The notes: a model not told the origin generated them from the sequence alone. DNA of 64,000 nt from an uncultured delta proteobacterium (GCA_903843965.1 CAIMRY010000017.1:62001-126000); one strand, 5' to 3'; positions 10,796-19,639 are shown, counted from the first letter of the stretch. Program-made: numbers and translations.

Positions 10796-11971
10796 TTAGG
10801 GCACGATGGTGATGGCCGCGCCGTCGTGGATCAGGGTGGCCCCGTTGGTGACGACGCGCTCGCCGGGCTTGACCCCGCCGCGCACCAGCACGCTGCGGCC
10901 GGTGACGTCGCCCAGCTCCACCCGGCGGCCACGGGCCACGGTCTGGCCGCCCTCGTCCACGGCCACGTAGACCATGTAGCCGTGGGGATCGTCCGGTGGG
11001 CGCACCACGGATTGCAGAGGCACGCTGGCCGCGCCCTGGACCAGGGGCACTGCCGTTGCGTCCGGCCCAGCCACGCCGTCCAGGCGCACGGCGGCGATCA
11101 TGCCGTCCTTCAGCAGCGCGTCCGGGTTGGGGATGGTCAGCTCGATGTCGAAGACGCGGCTCTTGGGATCAGCCGAGGGCGACACCGCCGTGACCTTGCC
11201 CGCGAACTCGCGGCCGCCCAGGGCCTCCACCACCACGGACAGCGGCGCGCCCGGCTTGATGCGCGCCTGCATGGCGTCGGGCACGCCGAACACGGCCTTC
11301 ACCGACGAGAGGTCCACCAGCACAAAGGCCTTGGTGCCGCTGGCGACCAGGGTTCCGTGCTCCACCTGGCGGCTGGCCACCACGCCGTCCAGGGGCGACT
11401 TGAGCTGGGAGTCGGCGAACATGATGTTGGCCTGCTCCAGCTGGGCCCGCGCGCCATCGAGCTTGGCCCGGCCCACGCCCAGGCGTTCCTGGGAGAGGTC
11501 GAACTCGCTTCTGGCCAGATAGCCTTCGGCCACCAGGGCCTGCGAGCGCTTGAAATTCTTCTGCGCCTGCTCCAGGGAGGCCTTGGCCTCCTCCATGGCT
11601 GCGCGGGCCTGGTCGGCGCGGGCCGCGTGGTCCTGCGGGTCCAGGCGGGCCAGCACCATGCCCCGGGTCACGCGGTCGCCCGCGCGCAGCTCGCGCTTGA
11701 TCCCGTCCGGGCCGGGCACGGAGGTGATCTCGCGCACGTAGCCGCCGACCTTGAAGGCCAGCTCCACCTGCTCGCGCGGGTTGATGTTGGCCGAGTAGCG
11801 CAGGCCCGAGGCCGCGCCCGCGTCCTCCACGGCCTGCACGCGCACCGGCACCGGGGGGCTGCCCTGGGGCTTGGTCTTGGAGAAGGTCGTGGCGGCCAGA
11901 ACCAGGGCGGCGACTAAAATCGCGCCCAGCACTGCCAGCTTCTTCCGGTTCAGGCGAAGGTTCACGTTCAT
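10796..11971 (-). CDS. RND periplasmic adaptor (membrane fusion protein)
   Basis: A 391-residue HlyD/AcrA-type adaptor linking the pump to an outer-membrane channel. It has an N-terminal membrane anchor (about 12-30, AVLGAILVAALVLAATTF), a barrel-sandwich/lipoyl half beginning ISTVPGPDG-like (REITSVPGPDGIKRELRAGD), a coiled-coil hairpin at about 115-175 rich in Ala, Glu and Gln, the second lipoyl half (QLKSPLDGVVASRQVEHG), then beta-barrel and membrane-proximal domains ending GATLIHDGAAITIVP. Start at the ATG four bases after the tetR stop, with AAGGAG upstream that also contains the end of tetR; this implies coupled translation. Confidence 0.92.
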   Translation of the reverse strand: MNVNLRLNRKKLAVLGAILVAALVLAATTFSKTKPQGSPPVPVRVQAVEDAGAASGLRYSANINPREQVELAFKVGGYVREITSVPGPDGIKRELRAGDRVTRGMVLARLDPQDHAARADQARAAMEEAKASLEQAQKNFKRSQALVAEGYLARSEFDLSQERLGVGRAKLDGARAQLEQANIMFADSQLKSPLDGVVASRQVEHGTLVASGTKAFVLVDLSSVKAVFGVPDAMQARIKPGAPLSVVVEALGGREFAGKVTAVSPSADPKSRVFDIELTIPNPDALLKDGMIAAVRLDGVAGPDATAVPLVQGAASVPLQSVVRPPDDPHGYMVYVAVDEGGQTVARGRRVELGDVTGRSVLVRGGVKPGERVVTNGATLIHDGAAITIVP

Positions 11972-11975
11972 GCTC

Positions 11976-12617
11976 TCACTCCTTGAGGGCCCGCATGCGC
12001 TCGATGCCGGCCAGGCCGAACTCGAAGATGACGTTGGCCACCAGCTCCACCCCGAGCCGCTCCAAGGCCAGCTCCGGGCACATGCGGCGGATGATCTGCT
12101 TGGCGTTGTCAAAAAGCAGGCAGTGGCCCACCACCCCGGCGGCGCTCAGGTGCACGGTGCGCTCGTCGGCCCCGGGCATGAGCTCGGCCACGATGCCCAC
12201 CAGCACCTCTTGCTGGGGGATGATGTAGCGCTCCGCGATGGCGCCAAAATGTTCCGAGGGCTCGATCATCTCCGCAGTGAAGAGCTGGCTTAAGCGTTCG
12301 TACAGCGGGTCGCCGTCGCCCACCAGCTTGAACAGCATGGAGCGGATGTAGGCCTTGAGCCGGTCGCGCGCGGGGGCCTCGGGCCCCAGGCCCATGTCCG
12401 CCGGGAAGCGCTCCTGGGCGGCTTGCAGGTGGTCCGCCAGCACGGCCATGAACAGCTTGTCCTTGCCGCCAAAGTAGTAGTTCACCGCCGCCACGTTGGC
12501 CTTGGCCCGGGAACATATCTCGCGCACCGTGGCCTCCTTGACCCCGCGCTCGGCAAAGACCGCCCGCGCGCTGGCCAGCACCCTGTCTCTGGTTCCGGCA
12601 TCCGCCTGGTCCTGCAT
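11976..12617 (-). CDS. TetR family regulator of the efflux operon
   Basis: A 213-residue repressor. Residues 10-60 form the TetR helix-turn-helix: RDRVLASARAVFAERG, then TVREICSRAKANVAAVNYYFGGKDKLF, with the typical YYFGGKD recognition-helix ending. The C-terminal half is a ligand-binding helical bundle of the CerR/DUF1956-like kind (EMIEPSEHFGAIAERYIIPQ). GGAGGAG upstream supports the ATG chosen. As first gene of the operon it would autoregulate itself together with the pump. A candidate operator overlaps its promoter. Confidence 0.92.
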   Translation of the reverse strand: MQDQADAGTRDRVLASARAVFAERGVKEATVREICSRAKANVAAVNYYFGGKDKLFMAVLADHLQAAQERFPADMGLGPEAPARDRLKAYIRSMLFKLVGDGDPLYERLSQLFTAEMIEPSEHFGAIAERYIIPQQEVLVGIVAELMPGADERTVHLSAAGVVGHCLLFDNAKQIIRRMCPELALERLGVELVANVIFEFGLAGIERMRALKE

Positions 12618-12642
12618 GGCTCCTCCGCAATTCTGTTTCATA

Positions 12643-12671
12643 CACGTCATAAAATATCGTTTAATACTGTG
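12643..12671. promoter_or_regulatory. Candidate TetR operator
   Basis: Imperfect 29-bp palindrome: on the minus strand CAC-agt-ATTAAA, centre cgata, TTTTAT-gac-GTG. The outer CAC/GTG and the AT and AAA/TTT blocks are symmetric. It ends about 26 bases before the tetR start and overlaps the expected -10 region. Typical length and place for a TetR operator. Confidence 0.5.
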
Positions 12672-12686
12672 TTTGCCAGGTGTCAA
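12664..12686 (-). promoter_or_regulatory. Promoter of the tetR-adaptor-RND operon
   Basis: On the minus strand a perfect -35 TTGACA (12681-12686) is followed after 14 bases by TATTAA, or after 17 bases by TAAACG. Neither -10 is ideal, but the -35 is consensus and the palindrome would cover the -10, fitting repression. Confidence 0.45.
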
Positions 12687-12794
12687 GCCCACAGGGCTTG
12701 GTCGCGTGCGAATACTTTCAGGTCCGGGTTGTCGGCTTGTCAGAGTGCTGGCGGGTGGGGTAGGATGCCAAAAAACGACCCGAGCGAGGATTCC

Positions 12795-14240
12795 ATGCCC
12801 TACAAGGACTTGCAGGATTTTCTGAAGCATTTGGACCAGAATGGCGAGATCAGGCGCATCGACGCCGAGCTCGACCCCTACCTTGAGATTGCCGAGGTGA
12901 CCGACCGCGTGAGCAAGAAGTTCGGCCCGGCCCTGCTCTTCCAAAAGGTCAAGGGCTCAAAGTTCCCGGTCTTGACCAACATGTACGGCTCGTACAAGCG
13001 CATGAACATGGCGCTCGACAGCGAGAACCTGGACGAACTGGGCGAGCGCATCCACGAGTACCTGGAGATCGAGCGGCCCGACGGCATCATCAAGAAGCTG
13101 CAGATGATCCCCAAGCTCTCCAAGCTGACCAACATCTTCCCGGACCACGTGAAGCGCGGCTGCTGCCAGGACGTGGTGCTCACCGGCGACGAGGTCGACC
13201 TGTCCATCCTGCCGGTTTTGACCACCTGGCCGGGCGATGCCGGGCCGTTCATCACCCTGCCCGTGGTTTACACCAAGAACCCGGAGACCGGCGTGCGCAA
13301 CGCGGGCATGTACCGCATGCAGGTGTACGACAAGAACACCACAGGCATGCACTGGCACCGGCACAAGGGCGGGGCCTACCACTACCACCTGGCCGAGAAG
13401 CTGGGTCAGCGCCTGGAAGTTGCCGTGGCCATCGGCCCGGACCCGGCCGTGACCTACGCCGCCACCGCGCCCATCCCGGACGAGATCGACGAGATGCTCT
13501 TCGCAGGCTTTTTGCGCAACAAGCCGGTGGAGCTGGTCAAGTGCAAAACAGTCGACCTCGAAGTGCCCGCCACCAGCCAGTTCGTGCTGGAGGGCTACGT
13601 GGACCCAGGGGAGCGCCGCCGCGAGGGGCCCTTTGGCGACCACACCGGCTACTATTCCCTGGCCGACGACTACCCGGTGTTCCACGTCACGGCCATCACC
13701 CACCGAAACGACGCCATCTACCCGGCGACGCTGGTCGGGCCTCCTCCGATGGAGGACTGCTTCATCGGCAAGGCCACCGAGCGCCTGTTTTTGCCGCTGA
13801 TCAAGAAGCAGCTGCCCGAGGTGGTGGACATGAACCTGCCCTTGGAGGGCGTGTTCCACAACCTCTGCTTCGTCTCTATCGACAAGCGCTACCCCGGCCA
13901 GGCCCGCAAGGTCATGTATGCCCTGTGGGGCATGGGCCAGATGATGTTCACCAAGATCATCGTGGTGGTGGACAAGAACATCAACGTGCAGAACGTTTCC
14001 GAGGTGCTCTGGCGCATCGGCAACAACGTCGACCCCCGGCGCGACATCGCCATCCTTGAAGGCCCGCTGGACGCCCTGGACCATGCCTCGCCGCTGGCTT
14101 TCTACGGCGGCAAGATGGGCATCGACGCCACCAAGAAGGGCCCGGAGGACGGGCACCACCGGCAGTGGCCCAGCACCCTGCGCATGGACGAGGGCGTCAA
14201 GGCCAAGGTCGACGCCTTGTGGGACAAGCTGGGGCTGTAG
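12795..14240 (+). CDS. UbiD family decarboxylase (probable menaquinone pathway)
   Basis: A 481-residue prenylated-FMN-dependent decarboxylase. Family motifs are intact: DPYLEIAEVTDRV near the N-terminus, the region GMYRMQVYDKNTTGMHWHRHKGGA, the active-site stretch ERRREGPFGDHTGYYS with the conserved Arg/Glu, and PPPMEDCFIGKATERLF. It resembles the UbiD relatives found with the futalosine menaquinone route more than a detoxifying decarboxylase, but this is judged by eye. UbiX, which makes the cofactor, is the next gene. Start chosen at the ATG five bases after GCGAGGA; an earlier in-frame ATG adds ten residues. Confidence 0.88.
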   Translation: MPYKDLQDFLKHLDQNGEIRRIDAELDPYLEIAEVTDRVSKKFGPALLFQKVKGSKFPVLTNMYGSYKRMNMALDSENLDELGERIHEYLEIERPDGIIKKLQMIPKLSKLTNIFPDHVKRGCCQDVVLTGDEVDLSILPVLTTWPGDAGPFITLPVVYTKNPETGVRNAGMYRMQVYDKNTTGMHWHRHKGGAYHYHLAEKLGQRLEVAVAIGPDPAVTYAATAPIPDEIDEMLFAGFLRNKPVELVKCKTVDLEVPATSQFVLEGYVDPGERRREGPFGDHTGYYSLADDYPVFHVTAITHRNDAIYPATLVGPPPMEDCFIGKATERLFLPLIKKQLPEVVDMNLPLEGVFHNLCFVSIDKRYPGQARKVMYALWGMGQMMFTKIIVVVDKNINVQNVSEVLWRIGNNVDPRRDIAILEGPLDALDHASPLAFYGGKMGIDATKKGPEDGHHRQWPSTLRMDEGVKAKVDALWDKLGL

Positions 14241-14261
14241 CAGTAAGATAAAAGAATATGC

Positions 14262-14395
14262 CTCCGGCGGCCAAAGGGCCTGAGGCCCTTTGGAATCCCC
14301 ATTTGGCTTCGATTTCCGTAGCGGTTCCCGCAACGGAAATCGAAGCGGACACATGAGGGGGTCCGGGGGCGGAGCCCCGGTCACCGAAGGGTATA
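14262..14395. repeat. Intergenic inverted-repeat element between ubiD and ubiX
   Basis: Holds two strong hairpins: CCAAAGGGCCTGAGGCCCTTTGG (14270-14292, nearly perfect) and CTTCGATTTCCGT...ACGGAAATCGAAG (13-bp arms, about 14308-14346), then GGGTCCGGGGGCGGAGCCCC. The first part, GCCTCCGGCGGCC, resembles GCCTCTGGCGGCCGG at 34548, so this looks like a small dispersed palindromic element. It may attenuate or stabilise the ubiD-ubiX transcript. Confidence 0.6.
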
Positions 14396-14416
14396 CTCCC
14401 AACCAAACGGAGCACC

Positions 14417-14980
14417 ATGGCCACACGCATTCTTCTCGCCGTCACCGGGGCCAGCGGCCCGCAGTACGCCATGGCCCTGGCCCGGGCGCTGTCCGCGCGC
14501 CAGGATGTCGAGCTGCACCTGATTTTGTCCGAGGCGGCGAAAAAGGTCATCGCCCTGGAGGCGGACTTCGCCCCCGAGGACATGCTCAAGCTGGCACACA
14601 CGAGCTACAACGAGAAGGACATCGCCGCAGGCCCGGCCAGCGGCTCCTGGCGGCACGCGGGCATGGTCGTGTGCCCCTGCTCCATGGCCTCGCTGGGGGC
14701 CATCGCCCACGGGCTGGGCACGAACCTGATCCACCGCGCGGCGGACGTGACCCTGAAGGAGGGGCGCAAGCTCGTGCTCGTCACCCGCGAGACGCCGCTC
14801 TCCCTCATCCATATCAAGAACATGCTCGCCGCCAAAGAGGCCGGAGCCGACATCATGCCCGCCTGCCCCGGCTTCTACCACAAGCCTCAGGGCTTAGGCG
14901 ACCTGGTGAACCACCTGGCCGGGCGCATACTGGACCAGCTGGGCCTGGACAACGCGCTGTTCACGCGCTGGGGCGAATAA
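14417..14980 (+). CDS. ubiX: Flavin prenyltransferase UbiX
   Basis: A 187-residue enzyme that attaches dimethylallyl to FMN to make the prenyl-FMN cofactor of UbiD decarboxylases. The Rossmann-like flavoprotein begins ILLAVTGASGPQYAMALARAL; other family features are CPCSMASLGAIAHGLGTNLI, the basic pocket RKLVLVTRETPLSLIHIKNM and CPGFYHKPQ near the C-terminus. Normal length. The neighbouring ubiD is the obvious client. Confidence 0.95.
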   Translation: MATRILLAVTGASGPQYAMALARALSARQDVELHLILSEAAKKVIALEADFAPEDMLKLAHTSYNEKDIAAGPASGSWRHAGMVVCPCSMASLGAIAHGLGTNLIHRAADVTLKEGRKLVLVTRETPLSLIHIKNMLAAKEAGADIMPACPGFYHKPQGLGDLVNHLAGRILDQLGLDNALFTRWGE

Positions 14981-15044
14981 CCGACCATCCTACCATATGA
15001 AGGAATAACCCGCCGTCCACCATACGAAGAAGGAGGACACGGCC

Positions 15045-15725
15045 ATGCAGCTCACCTGGTTCGGACATTCCAACTTTCTGTTGCAGGAAGACGGGCTCAG
15101 CGTGCTCATCGACCCCTTTTTTGAGGGCAACCCCAAAGCCCCCTGCGGCTGGCAGGCCTTGGACAGGGTGGACGCGGTGCTCGTGACCCACGACCACGGC
15201 GACCATGTGGGCCAGGCGGCGGAGATCTGCCGGGCCACGGGCGCGCAGCTGGTGTGCCTGTTCGACACCGTGCCGAAGATGAAGGGGCTGGGAGCGCCCG
15301 CAGAGGGCATCCTGGGCATGAACATGGGCGGGACCGTGCATGTGGGCCCACTGCGGGTGAAGATGGTCCAGGCCGTGCATTCCTCGGCCACGGGCGCGCC
15401 TGCGGGCTACATCCTGAGCTTTCCCGGCGGGTTCTGCGCCTACCACTCCGGCGACACGGCGCTGTTCTCGGACATGAAGCTGTTCCGCCGCTTCTTCGAC
15501 ATCGACCTGGCCATGCTGTCCATGGGCGGCTGGTTCACCATGGACGCCGCAGAGGCCGCCGTGGCCTGCTCGTTTTTGGGTTGCCGCGTGGTCGCACCCA
15601 TGCACTGGGGCACCTTCCCGGTCCTGGCCCAGAACACCGGCGCCTTTGCCGCAGCCCTCAAGGAGCACGCGCCGGACACGCGGCTGCTGGACCTTGCGCC
15701 GGGAACGCCGGTGGACGTGGCCTAG
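15045..15725 (+). CDS. Metallo-beta-lactamase-fold hydrolase (UPF0173/UlaG-like)
   Basis: A 226-residue soluble hydrolase. It starts MQLTWFGHSNFLL, the strand-turn with conserved WFGHS of the UlaG/UPF0173 group, followed by the metal-binding THDHGDH (HxHxDH), a third metal His in AVHSSATG, an Asp in YHSGDTALF and a final His in PMHWGTFPVL. All ligands for a binuclear metal centre are present. AGGAGG lies upstream. Substrate not predictable; it is close behind ubiX but a functional link is not evident. Confidence 0.9.
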   Translation: MQLTWFGHSNFLLQEDGLSVLIDPFFEGNPKAPCGWQALDRVDAVLVTHDHGDHVGQAAEICRATGAQLVCLFDTVPKMKGLGAPAEGILGMNMGGTVHVGPLRVKMVQAVHSSATGAPAGYILSFPGGFCAYHSGDTALFSDMKLFRRFFDIDLAMLSMGGWFTMDAAEAAVACSFLGCRVVAPMHWGTFPVLAQNTGAFAAALKEHAPDTRLLDLAPGTPVDVA

Positions 15726-15915
15726 CAGCCTGTTTCCCCGTGGAGTCCTGACCCCTGGCCGGGCGCAAGCCGCTGCCTCGCCTCGCGCCAGGAAGGCGGG
15801 CCTGCCGCCGTTCTGTGCTGACGTCCCCCCAAAAATCCGCTGGCAGGGCCGGATGTTCTGGCCGCTGCGGCTGCCCTGGCTGGGTGGTCTCGTCTGGCTG
15901 GCCAGGCCGACTGGG

Positions 15916-17811
15916 CTAGTCTGACGTGTCAGACAGGTCCGGCTGGCCTGTCTGATCCGGCTGGCCTGTCTCATACGGCTGGTCTGTCTCATACGGATGA
16001 TCTGGCCGGGACGCGCCCAGGGCCTGGACGATGCGTCCGGCCAGGGCCGGACCAACGCCGCGCACCCGGGCCAGCCGCTCCGGCCCGGCCTCGCGCATGG
16101 CGGAAAGCGAGCCGAAGGCGTCCCAGAGCCGCCGGGCCAGGGCCGGGCCAAGGCCGTCGACGCCCAGCAGCGCGCTGTCCAGCCGCGTCTTGCGCCCGGC
16201 CTTGCGGCTTTTGCCGATGACGAAGCGGTGGGCCTCGTCGCGCACGCGCTGCAAGAAGAGCAGCGCCGGGCTGCCGCCACGCAGGGCCACCGGATTCCTG
16301 CGGCCCGGCCGGAACACGCGGTCCTCCAGCTCACCGGCGCGGCGGCTGGGCCCCTTGGCGATGGACGCGCACTCGAACTCCTCCCCTGCTCCGGCCTCGT
16401 CCAGGGCCCGCGCCACGGCGGCCAGCTGGCCGCGCCCGCCGTCCACGAGCAGCAGGTCCGGCCAGGGCGGGCCGGACTCCACGCGCCGCAGCGCCCACTG
16501 GGCCAGGGCCGCGTAGTCGTCGCCCGTGCCCTCCGCGCCCGGCAGGCCATAGGCGCGGTAGTCCGCCTTGACCGGAGCCCCGTCCTCGAAGACCACCACC
16601 CCGGCGCGCACGTCGGCCCCGGCCAGGTGCGAGATGTCCACGCACTCCACGCGCCGGGGCGCGCGCGGCAGGCCCAGGGCGCGCTCAAGCATGCCCGGCA
16701 CGTCCTGCACGGAATCGCTGCGGTGGGCGGTCAGGGCCAGGTTGGCGGCCATGTCCAGCAGGCGGCGCTCGTCGTCTCCGCGCGGCAGGCCCAGGCGCAC
16801 CGGCCCGCCCCGGCGCTCGACCAGGATCTCGGTCAATTCGCCGGACAGCTCCTGGCCGGAAAGGTCGTGGGAGAGCACGATGCGCCCGGGGATGTAGCGC
16901 CCTGGCGCATAGAACTGCGGCAGGAAGCTCTCCAGGGTCTCGGGGATGTCCGCCGTGCTTAGGCCGCGCCAGTGGAAGGTCTTCTGCTCCAGCAACTGCC
17001 CGGCGCGCACAAACAGAACGCCCAGCCCCAGCCCGTCGCCAGCCGTGACCACGGCCAGCACGTCGCGGTCCAGGGCGTCGCGCAATACCGAGGCCTGGCC
17101 CTCAACGGTCTTCTCGATGGCCGCGATTTGGTCGCGCAAAAGGGCCGCCTCCTCGTAGCGCAGGGCCTCCGAGTCCTCGCGCATGCGTCGTCCCAGCTCG
17201 CGCACGAGCGCGCGCGAACGTCCGGCCAGGAACTGCTCCACCTGGGCCACCATCTCCTGGTAGCGGGCGCGGTCCACGGGCAGGCAGCAGGGGCCGAGGC
17301 ACTGACCGATCTGCTGGTACAGGCAGGGCCGCACGCGGTTTGTAAACATGCGGTCGGAACATTTGCGCAGGGGAAAGATGCCGCCCACCAGCTTGAGCGT
17401 GGCCCGCGCAGCCGAGGCCGAGGAAAAAGGCCCGAAATAGGCCGAGCCGTCGCGCGCGACCTGCCGGGTCATGGTCAGGCGCGGATAGTCCGCGCGCTTG
17501 TCCAGCCGGAACAAGAGCGAGCGCTTGTCGTCGCGCAGGACGATGTTGTAGCGCGGCCGGTGCTTCTTGATGAGGCTTTCCTCCAGAAGCAGGGCCTCCT
17601 TTTCGGTGGAGACGAGCAGGACGTCTACGTGTTGGACCTTGCCGAGCAGCGCCAGGGTCTTGGGCGCGTGGTCCGCGCTGGCGCGGAAGTAGGACGACAG
17701 ACGCTTGCGCAGACTCTTGGCCTTGCCCACGTAGAGGATGCGGCCTGCGGCGTCTTTCATCAGGTAGACCCCCGGCGTGTCGGGGTAGTCCATGGGGGCA
17801 AAGGGCATCAT
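15916..17811 (-). CDS. uvrC: Excinuclease ABC subunit C
   Basis: A 631-residue nuclease that makes both incisions in nucleotide excision repair. Domain order is complete: GIY-YIG N-terminal nuclease (PGVYLMKDAAGRILYVGKAK), Cys-rich segment RPCLYQQIGQCLGPC, UVR motif near residue 205-240, the RNase H-like endonuclease with ECVDISHL and LLLVDGGRGQL, and a helix-hairpin-helix pair near 550-600. The C-terminus carries an extra tail of hexapeptide repeats encoded by 18-bp DNA repeats. Convergent with the MBL gene; starts at an ATG shortly before the porin cluster. Confidence 0.96.
   Translation of the reverse strand: MMPFAPMDYPDTPGVYLMKDAAGRILYVGKAKSLRKRLSSYFRASADHAPKTLALLGKVQHVDVLLVSTEKEALLLEESLIKKHRPRYNIVLRDDKRSLLFRLDKRADYPRLTMTRQVARDGSAYFGPFSSASAARATLKLVGGIFPLRKCSDRMFTNRVRPCLYQQIGQCLGPCCLPVDRARYQEMVAQVEQFLAGRSRALVRELGRRMREDSEALRYEEAALLRDQIAAIEKTVEGQASVLRDALDRDVLAVVTAGDGLGLGVLFVRAGQLLEQKTFHWRGLSTADIPETLESFLPQFYAPGRYIPGRIVLSHDLSGQELSGELTEILVERRGGPVRLGLPRGDDERRLLDMAANLALTAHRSDSVQDVPGMLERALGLPRAPRRVECVDISHLAGADVRAGVVVFEDGAPVKADYRAYGLPGAEGTGDDYAALAQWALRRVESGPPWPDLLLVDGGRGQLAAVARALDEAGAGEEFECASIAKGPSRRAGELEDRVFRPGRRNPVALRGGSPALLFLQRVRDEAHRFVIGKSRKAGRKTRLDSALLGVDGLGPALARRLWDAFGSLSAMREAGPERLARVRGVGPALAGRIVQALGASRPDHPYETDQPYETGQPDQTGQPDLSDTSD
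15937..16006. repeat. 18-bp tandem repeats in the uvrC 3' end
   Basis: Unit GGCTGGCCTGTCTGATCC repeated about 3.5 times with changes (GGCTGGCCTGTCTCATAC, GGCTGGTCTGTCTCATAC, then a partial). On the minus strand it encodes hexapeptides DQPYET, GQPDQT, GQPDLS ending the UvrC protein a few codons before the stop. Confidence 0.85.
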
Positions 17812-17913
17812 GGGGTCACTCCAGAGGTTCGTCCCTGCATCAAGACATGATTCGCGCCAGGGAAAGCCTTGTAACTGAGGTGCGTTCCATGGAAAAGGAA
17901 AAAAATCTTGACG

Positions 17914-17929
17914 GTAAAAATATTTTTAC
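17914..17929. promoter_or_regulatory. Palindromic operator upstream of porin 1
   Basis: GTAAAAATATTTTTAC is a perfect 16-bp palindrome preceded by CG, 114 bases before the porin start. Related sites sit at the same place before porins 2 and 3, so it is probably bound by a shared regulator. A second AT-rich palindrome, TTTTTCGAAAAA, follows at 17932-17943. Confidence 0.6.
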
Positions 17930-18043
17930 TTTTTTTCGAAAAATGCCCTTTGCTGCCTTGAAAATCCCTCAAAGAAGGGCTAGAAGATGACTCGTAACGT
18001 GGTTCAGGCTCGTTTTTGGAACTTACATCAAAGGAAGGAAAGG

Positions 18044-19519
18044 ATGAACAAGAAATTTGCACTGCTCCTGGTGCTGATGCTCGCCCTCGTCATGGGTTCC
18101 GTCACCAGCGCCTCCGCAGCTCAGATCAAAGCCACCGGTCAGTGGACCATTGAAGCCGACCTGAGCGCCGGTAATGACTTCCAGAAAAAGGGCGCTGTCA
18201 GCGAAGACAAGACCTTCAACATCGCCCAGCGCGTGCGCACCGCCTTCGAGTTCATCGCCAACGAGAACCTGAAGGGCGTCCTCGACACCCAGATCGGCAC
18301 CGCGAACTGGGGCACTGGCGCCATGCAGGTCGGCGCCGGCCGTTCCATCAGCACCGCCGCCTACACCCTGGGCGCCGCCCAGGCTGGCAACGGCAACATC
18401 ATGCTGCGCCGCGGCTATGTCGACTTCAAGTGGCCGAACACCAAGGTCAACTTCCTCGTCGGCTACCAGACCCTGTCCCTGCCCTCCGCCGTTGGCGGCG
18501 GCAGCCCGGTTCTTGACGACCAGCTCGCGGCCGCCGCGGCTGTCGTGCCCATCACCGACGGCCTGTCCCTGGTTGGCGGCTTTGGCCGTCTGTTCGAAGT
18601 GAACCCCAGCCAGACCACCACTTCCGGCGCCAACACCGGTTCCGGCACCGCTGGCGATGTGGCCTTCTTGATCGCCAATGTCGACATGATCAAGGGCGTG
18701 TCATTGAAGCCCTGGTTGGCCTACGCCAACCTCGGCGCCAAGACCGCCGCCACGACTCTGGCCGGCTTCCAGGGCGCCAACTCCTCGTCGATCTCCGGCG
18801 TGCGCGCCTACTGGGGCGGCGCTGCCCTGACCGTGTCCGCCTTTGATCCCTTCAAGATCATGGCCGACTTCAACTACGGCAAGGCCACCTGGAACAACAA
18901 CAGCAACACCCACAACGACGGCGGCCGCCAGGGCTTCCTGTTCGACGCCGCTATTGACTACACCGGCCTGTCCATGATGACCCCGGAACTGTTCTTCGCG
19001 TACTCCAGCGGTGAGAGCGGAAACAGCACCAACGGCGGCAAGTCTGACCGCATGCCTGTTGTCGGCAGCCCCCAGACCTACGCCCTTGGCTCCTTCTGGC
19101 TCCAGGGCGGCGACTCCCTGAACTCCGGTCAGATGAACACCCCCGACGCCGTCATGGGCTACTGGGCCCTGGGCCTGTCCTTCAAGGACATCAAGCTCAT
19201 CGACAAGCTGTCCCACACCGTTCACTTCATCTACTTCAAGGGCACCAACGATGTTGACTACCTGAAGCAGAAGACCCTCACCGGCACCCAGGGCACCAAC
19301 GCTGCCTACGGGAAGTTCCTGACCACCAAGGACTCCCTGTTTGAAGTCGACGTGAACTCCAAGTACCAGATTTACGACGAACTCTCCGTTGGCCTTGAGT
19401 TGGGCTACATCAGCGCCAACTTCAACAAGAACGCCTGGGGCGCCGTGAACTCCGACTACCAGAACTACGGCAACCAGGACGCCTACAAGGCCGGCTTGAT
19501 CGTCAACTACAACTTCTAG
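18044..19519 (+). CDS. Outer membrane homotrimeric porin 1
   Basis: A 491-residue beta-barrel porin of the type dominant in Desulfovibrio outer membranes. Signal peptide 1-25 (ends TSASAAQ). The N-terminal third (ENLKGVLDTQIGTANW, then AGRSISTAAYTLGAAQAGNG, then GYQTLSLPSAVGGGSPVLDD) is nearly identical to porins 2 and 3, while surface-loop regions differ. It ends with the C-terminal aromatic VNYNF needed for BAM assembly. AAGGAAGGAAAGG precedes the ATG. It forms passive diffusion channels; substrate preference would lie in the variable loops. Own promoter region and own terminator, so probably monocistronic. Confidence 0.92.
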   Translation: MNKKFALLLVLMLALVMGSVTSASAAQIKATGQWTIEADLSAGNDFQKKGAVSEDKTFNIAQRVRTAFEFIANENLKGVLDTQIGTANWGTGAMQVGAGRSISTAAYTLGAAQAGNGNIMLRRGYVDFKWPNTKVNFLVGYQTLSLPSAVGGGSPVLDDQLAAAAAVVPITDGLSLVGGFGRLFEVNPSQTTTSGANTGSGTAGDVAFLIANVDMIKGVSLKPWLAYANLGAKTAATTLAGFQGANSSSISGVRAYWGGAALTVSAFDPFKIMADFNYGKATWNNNSNTHNDGGRQGFLFDAAIDYTGLSMMTPELFFAYSSGESGNSTNGGKSDRMPVVGSPQTYALGSFWLQGGDSLNSGQMNTPDAVMGYWALGLSFKDIKLIDKLSHTVHFIYFKGTNDVDYLKQKTLTGTQGTNAAYGKFLTTKDSLFEVDVNSKYQIYDELSVGLELGYISANFNKNAWGAVNSDYQNYGNQDAYKAGLIVNYNF

Positions 19520-19542
19520 ATCCTTTCGCGAGCCTGACCACA

Positions 19543-19576
19543 GGGCCGACGCGCAAGCGTCGGCCCTTCTTTTTTT
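19543..19576 (+). terminator. Terminator of porin 1
   Basis: GGGCCGACGC-GCAA-GCGTCGGCCC followed by TTCTTTTTTT: a textbook intrinsic terminator with a GCAA tetraloop. Confidence 0.95.
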
Positions 19577-19623
19577 ACCCCCTGGACAATGTCCACCGCA
19601 GCCGAAATACAAAAAACCGTACG

Positions 19624-19639
19624 GTAAAATTTTTTTTAC
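19624..19639. promoter_or_regulatory. Operator-like site upstream of porin 2
   Basis: GTAAAATTTTTTTTAC, preceded by CG, is the imperfect counterpart of the porin 1 palindrome and lies 103 bases before the porin 2 start. Confidence 0.5.

Noticed and set aside
6729-10799. A 1356-codon plus-strand open frame opposite the RND pump
   Set aside because: Antisense of a well-supported pump gene; the translation is His/Gly/Gln-rich and has no domain. A product of high GC in codon position three.
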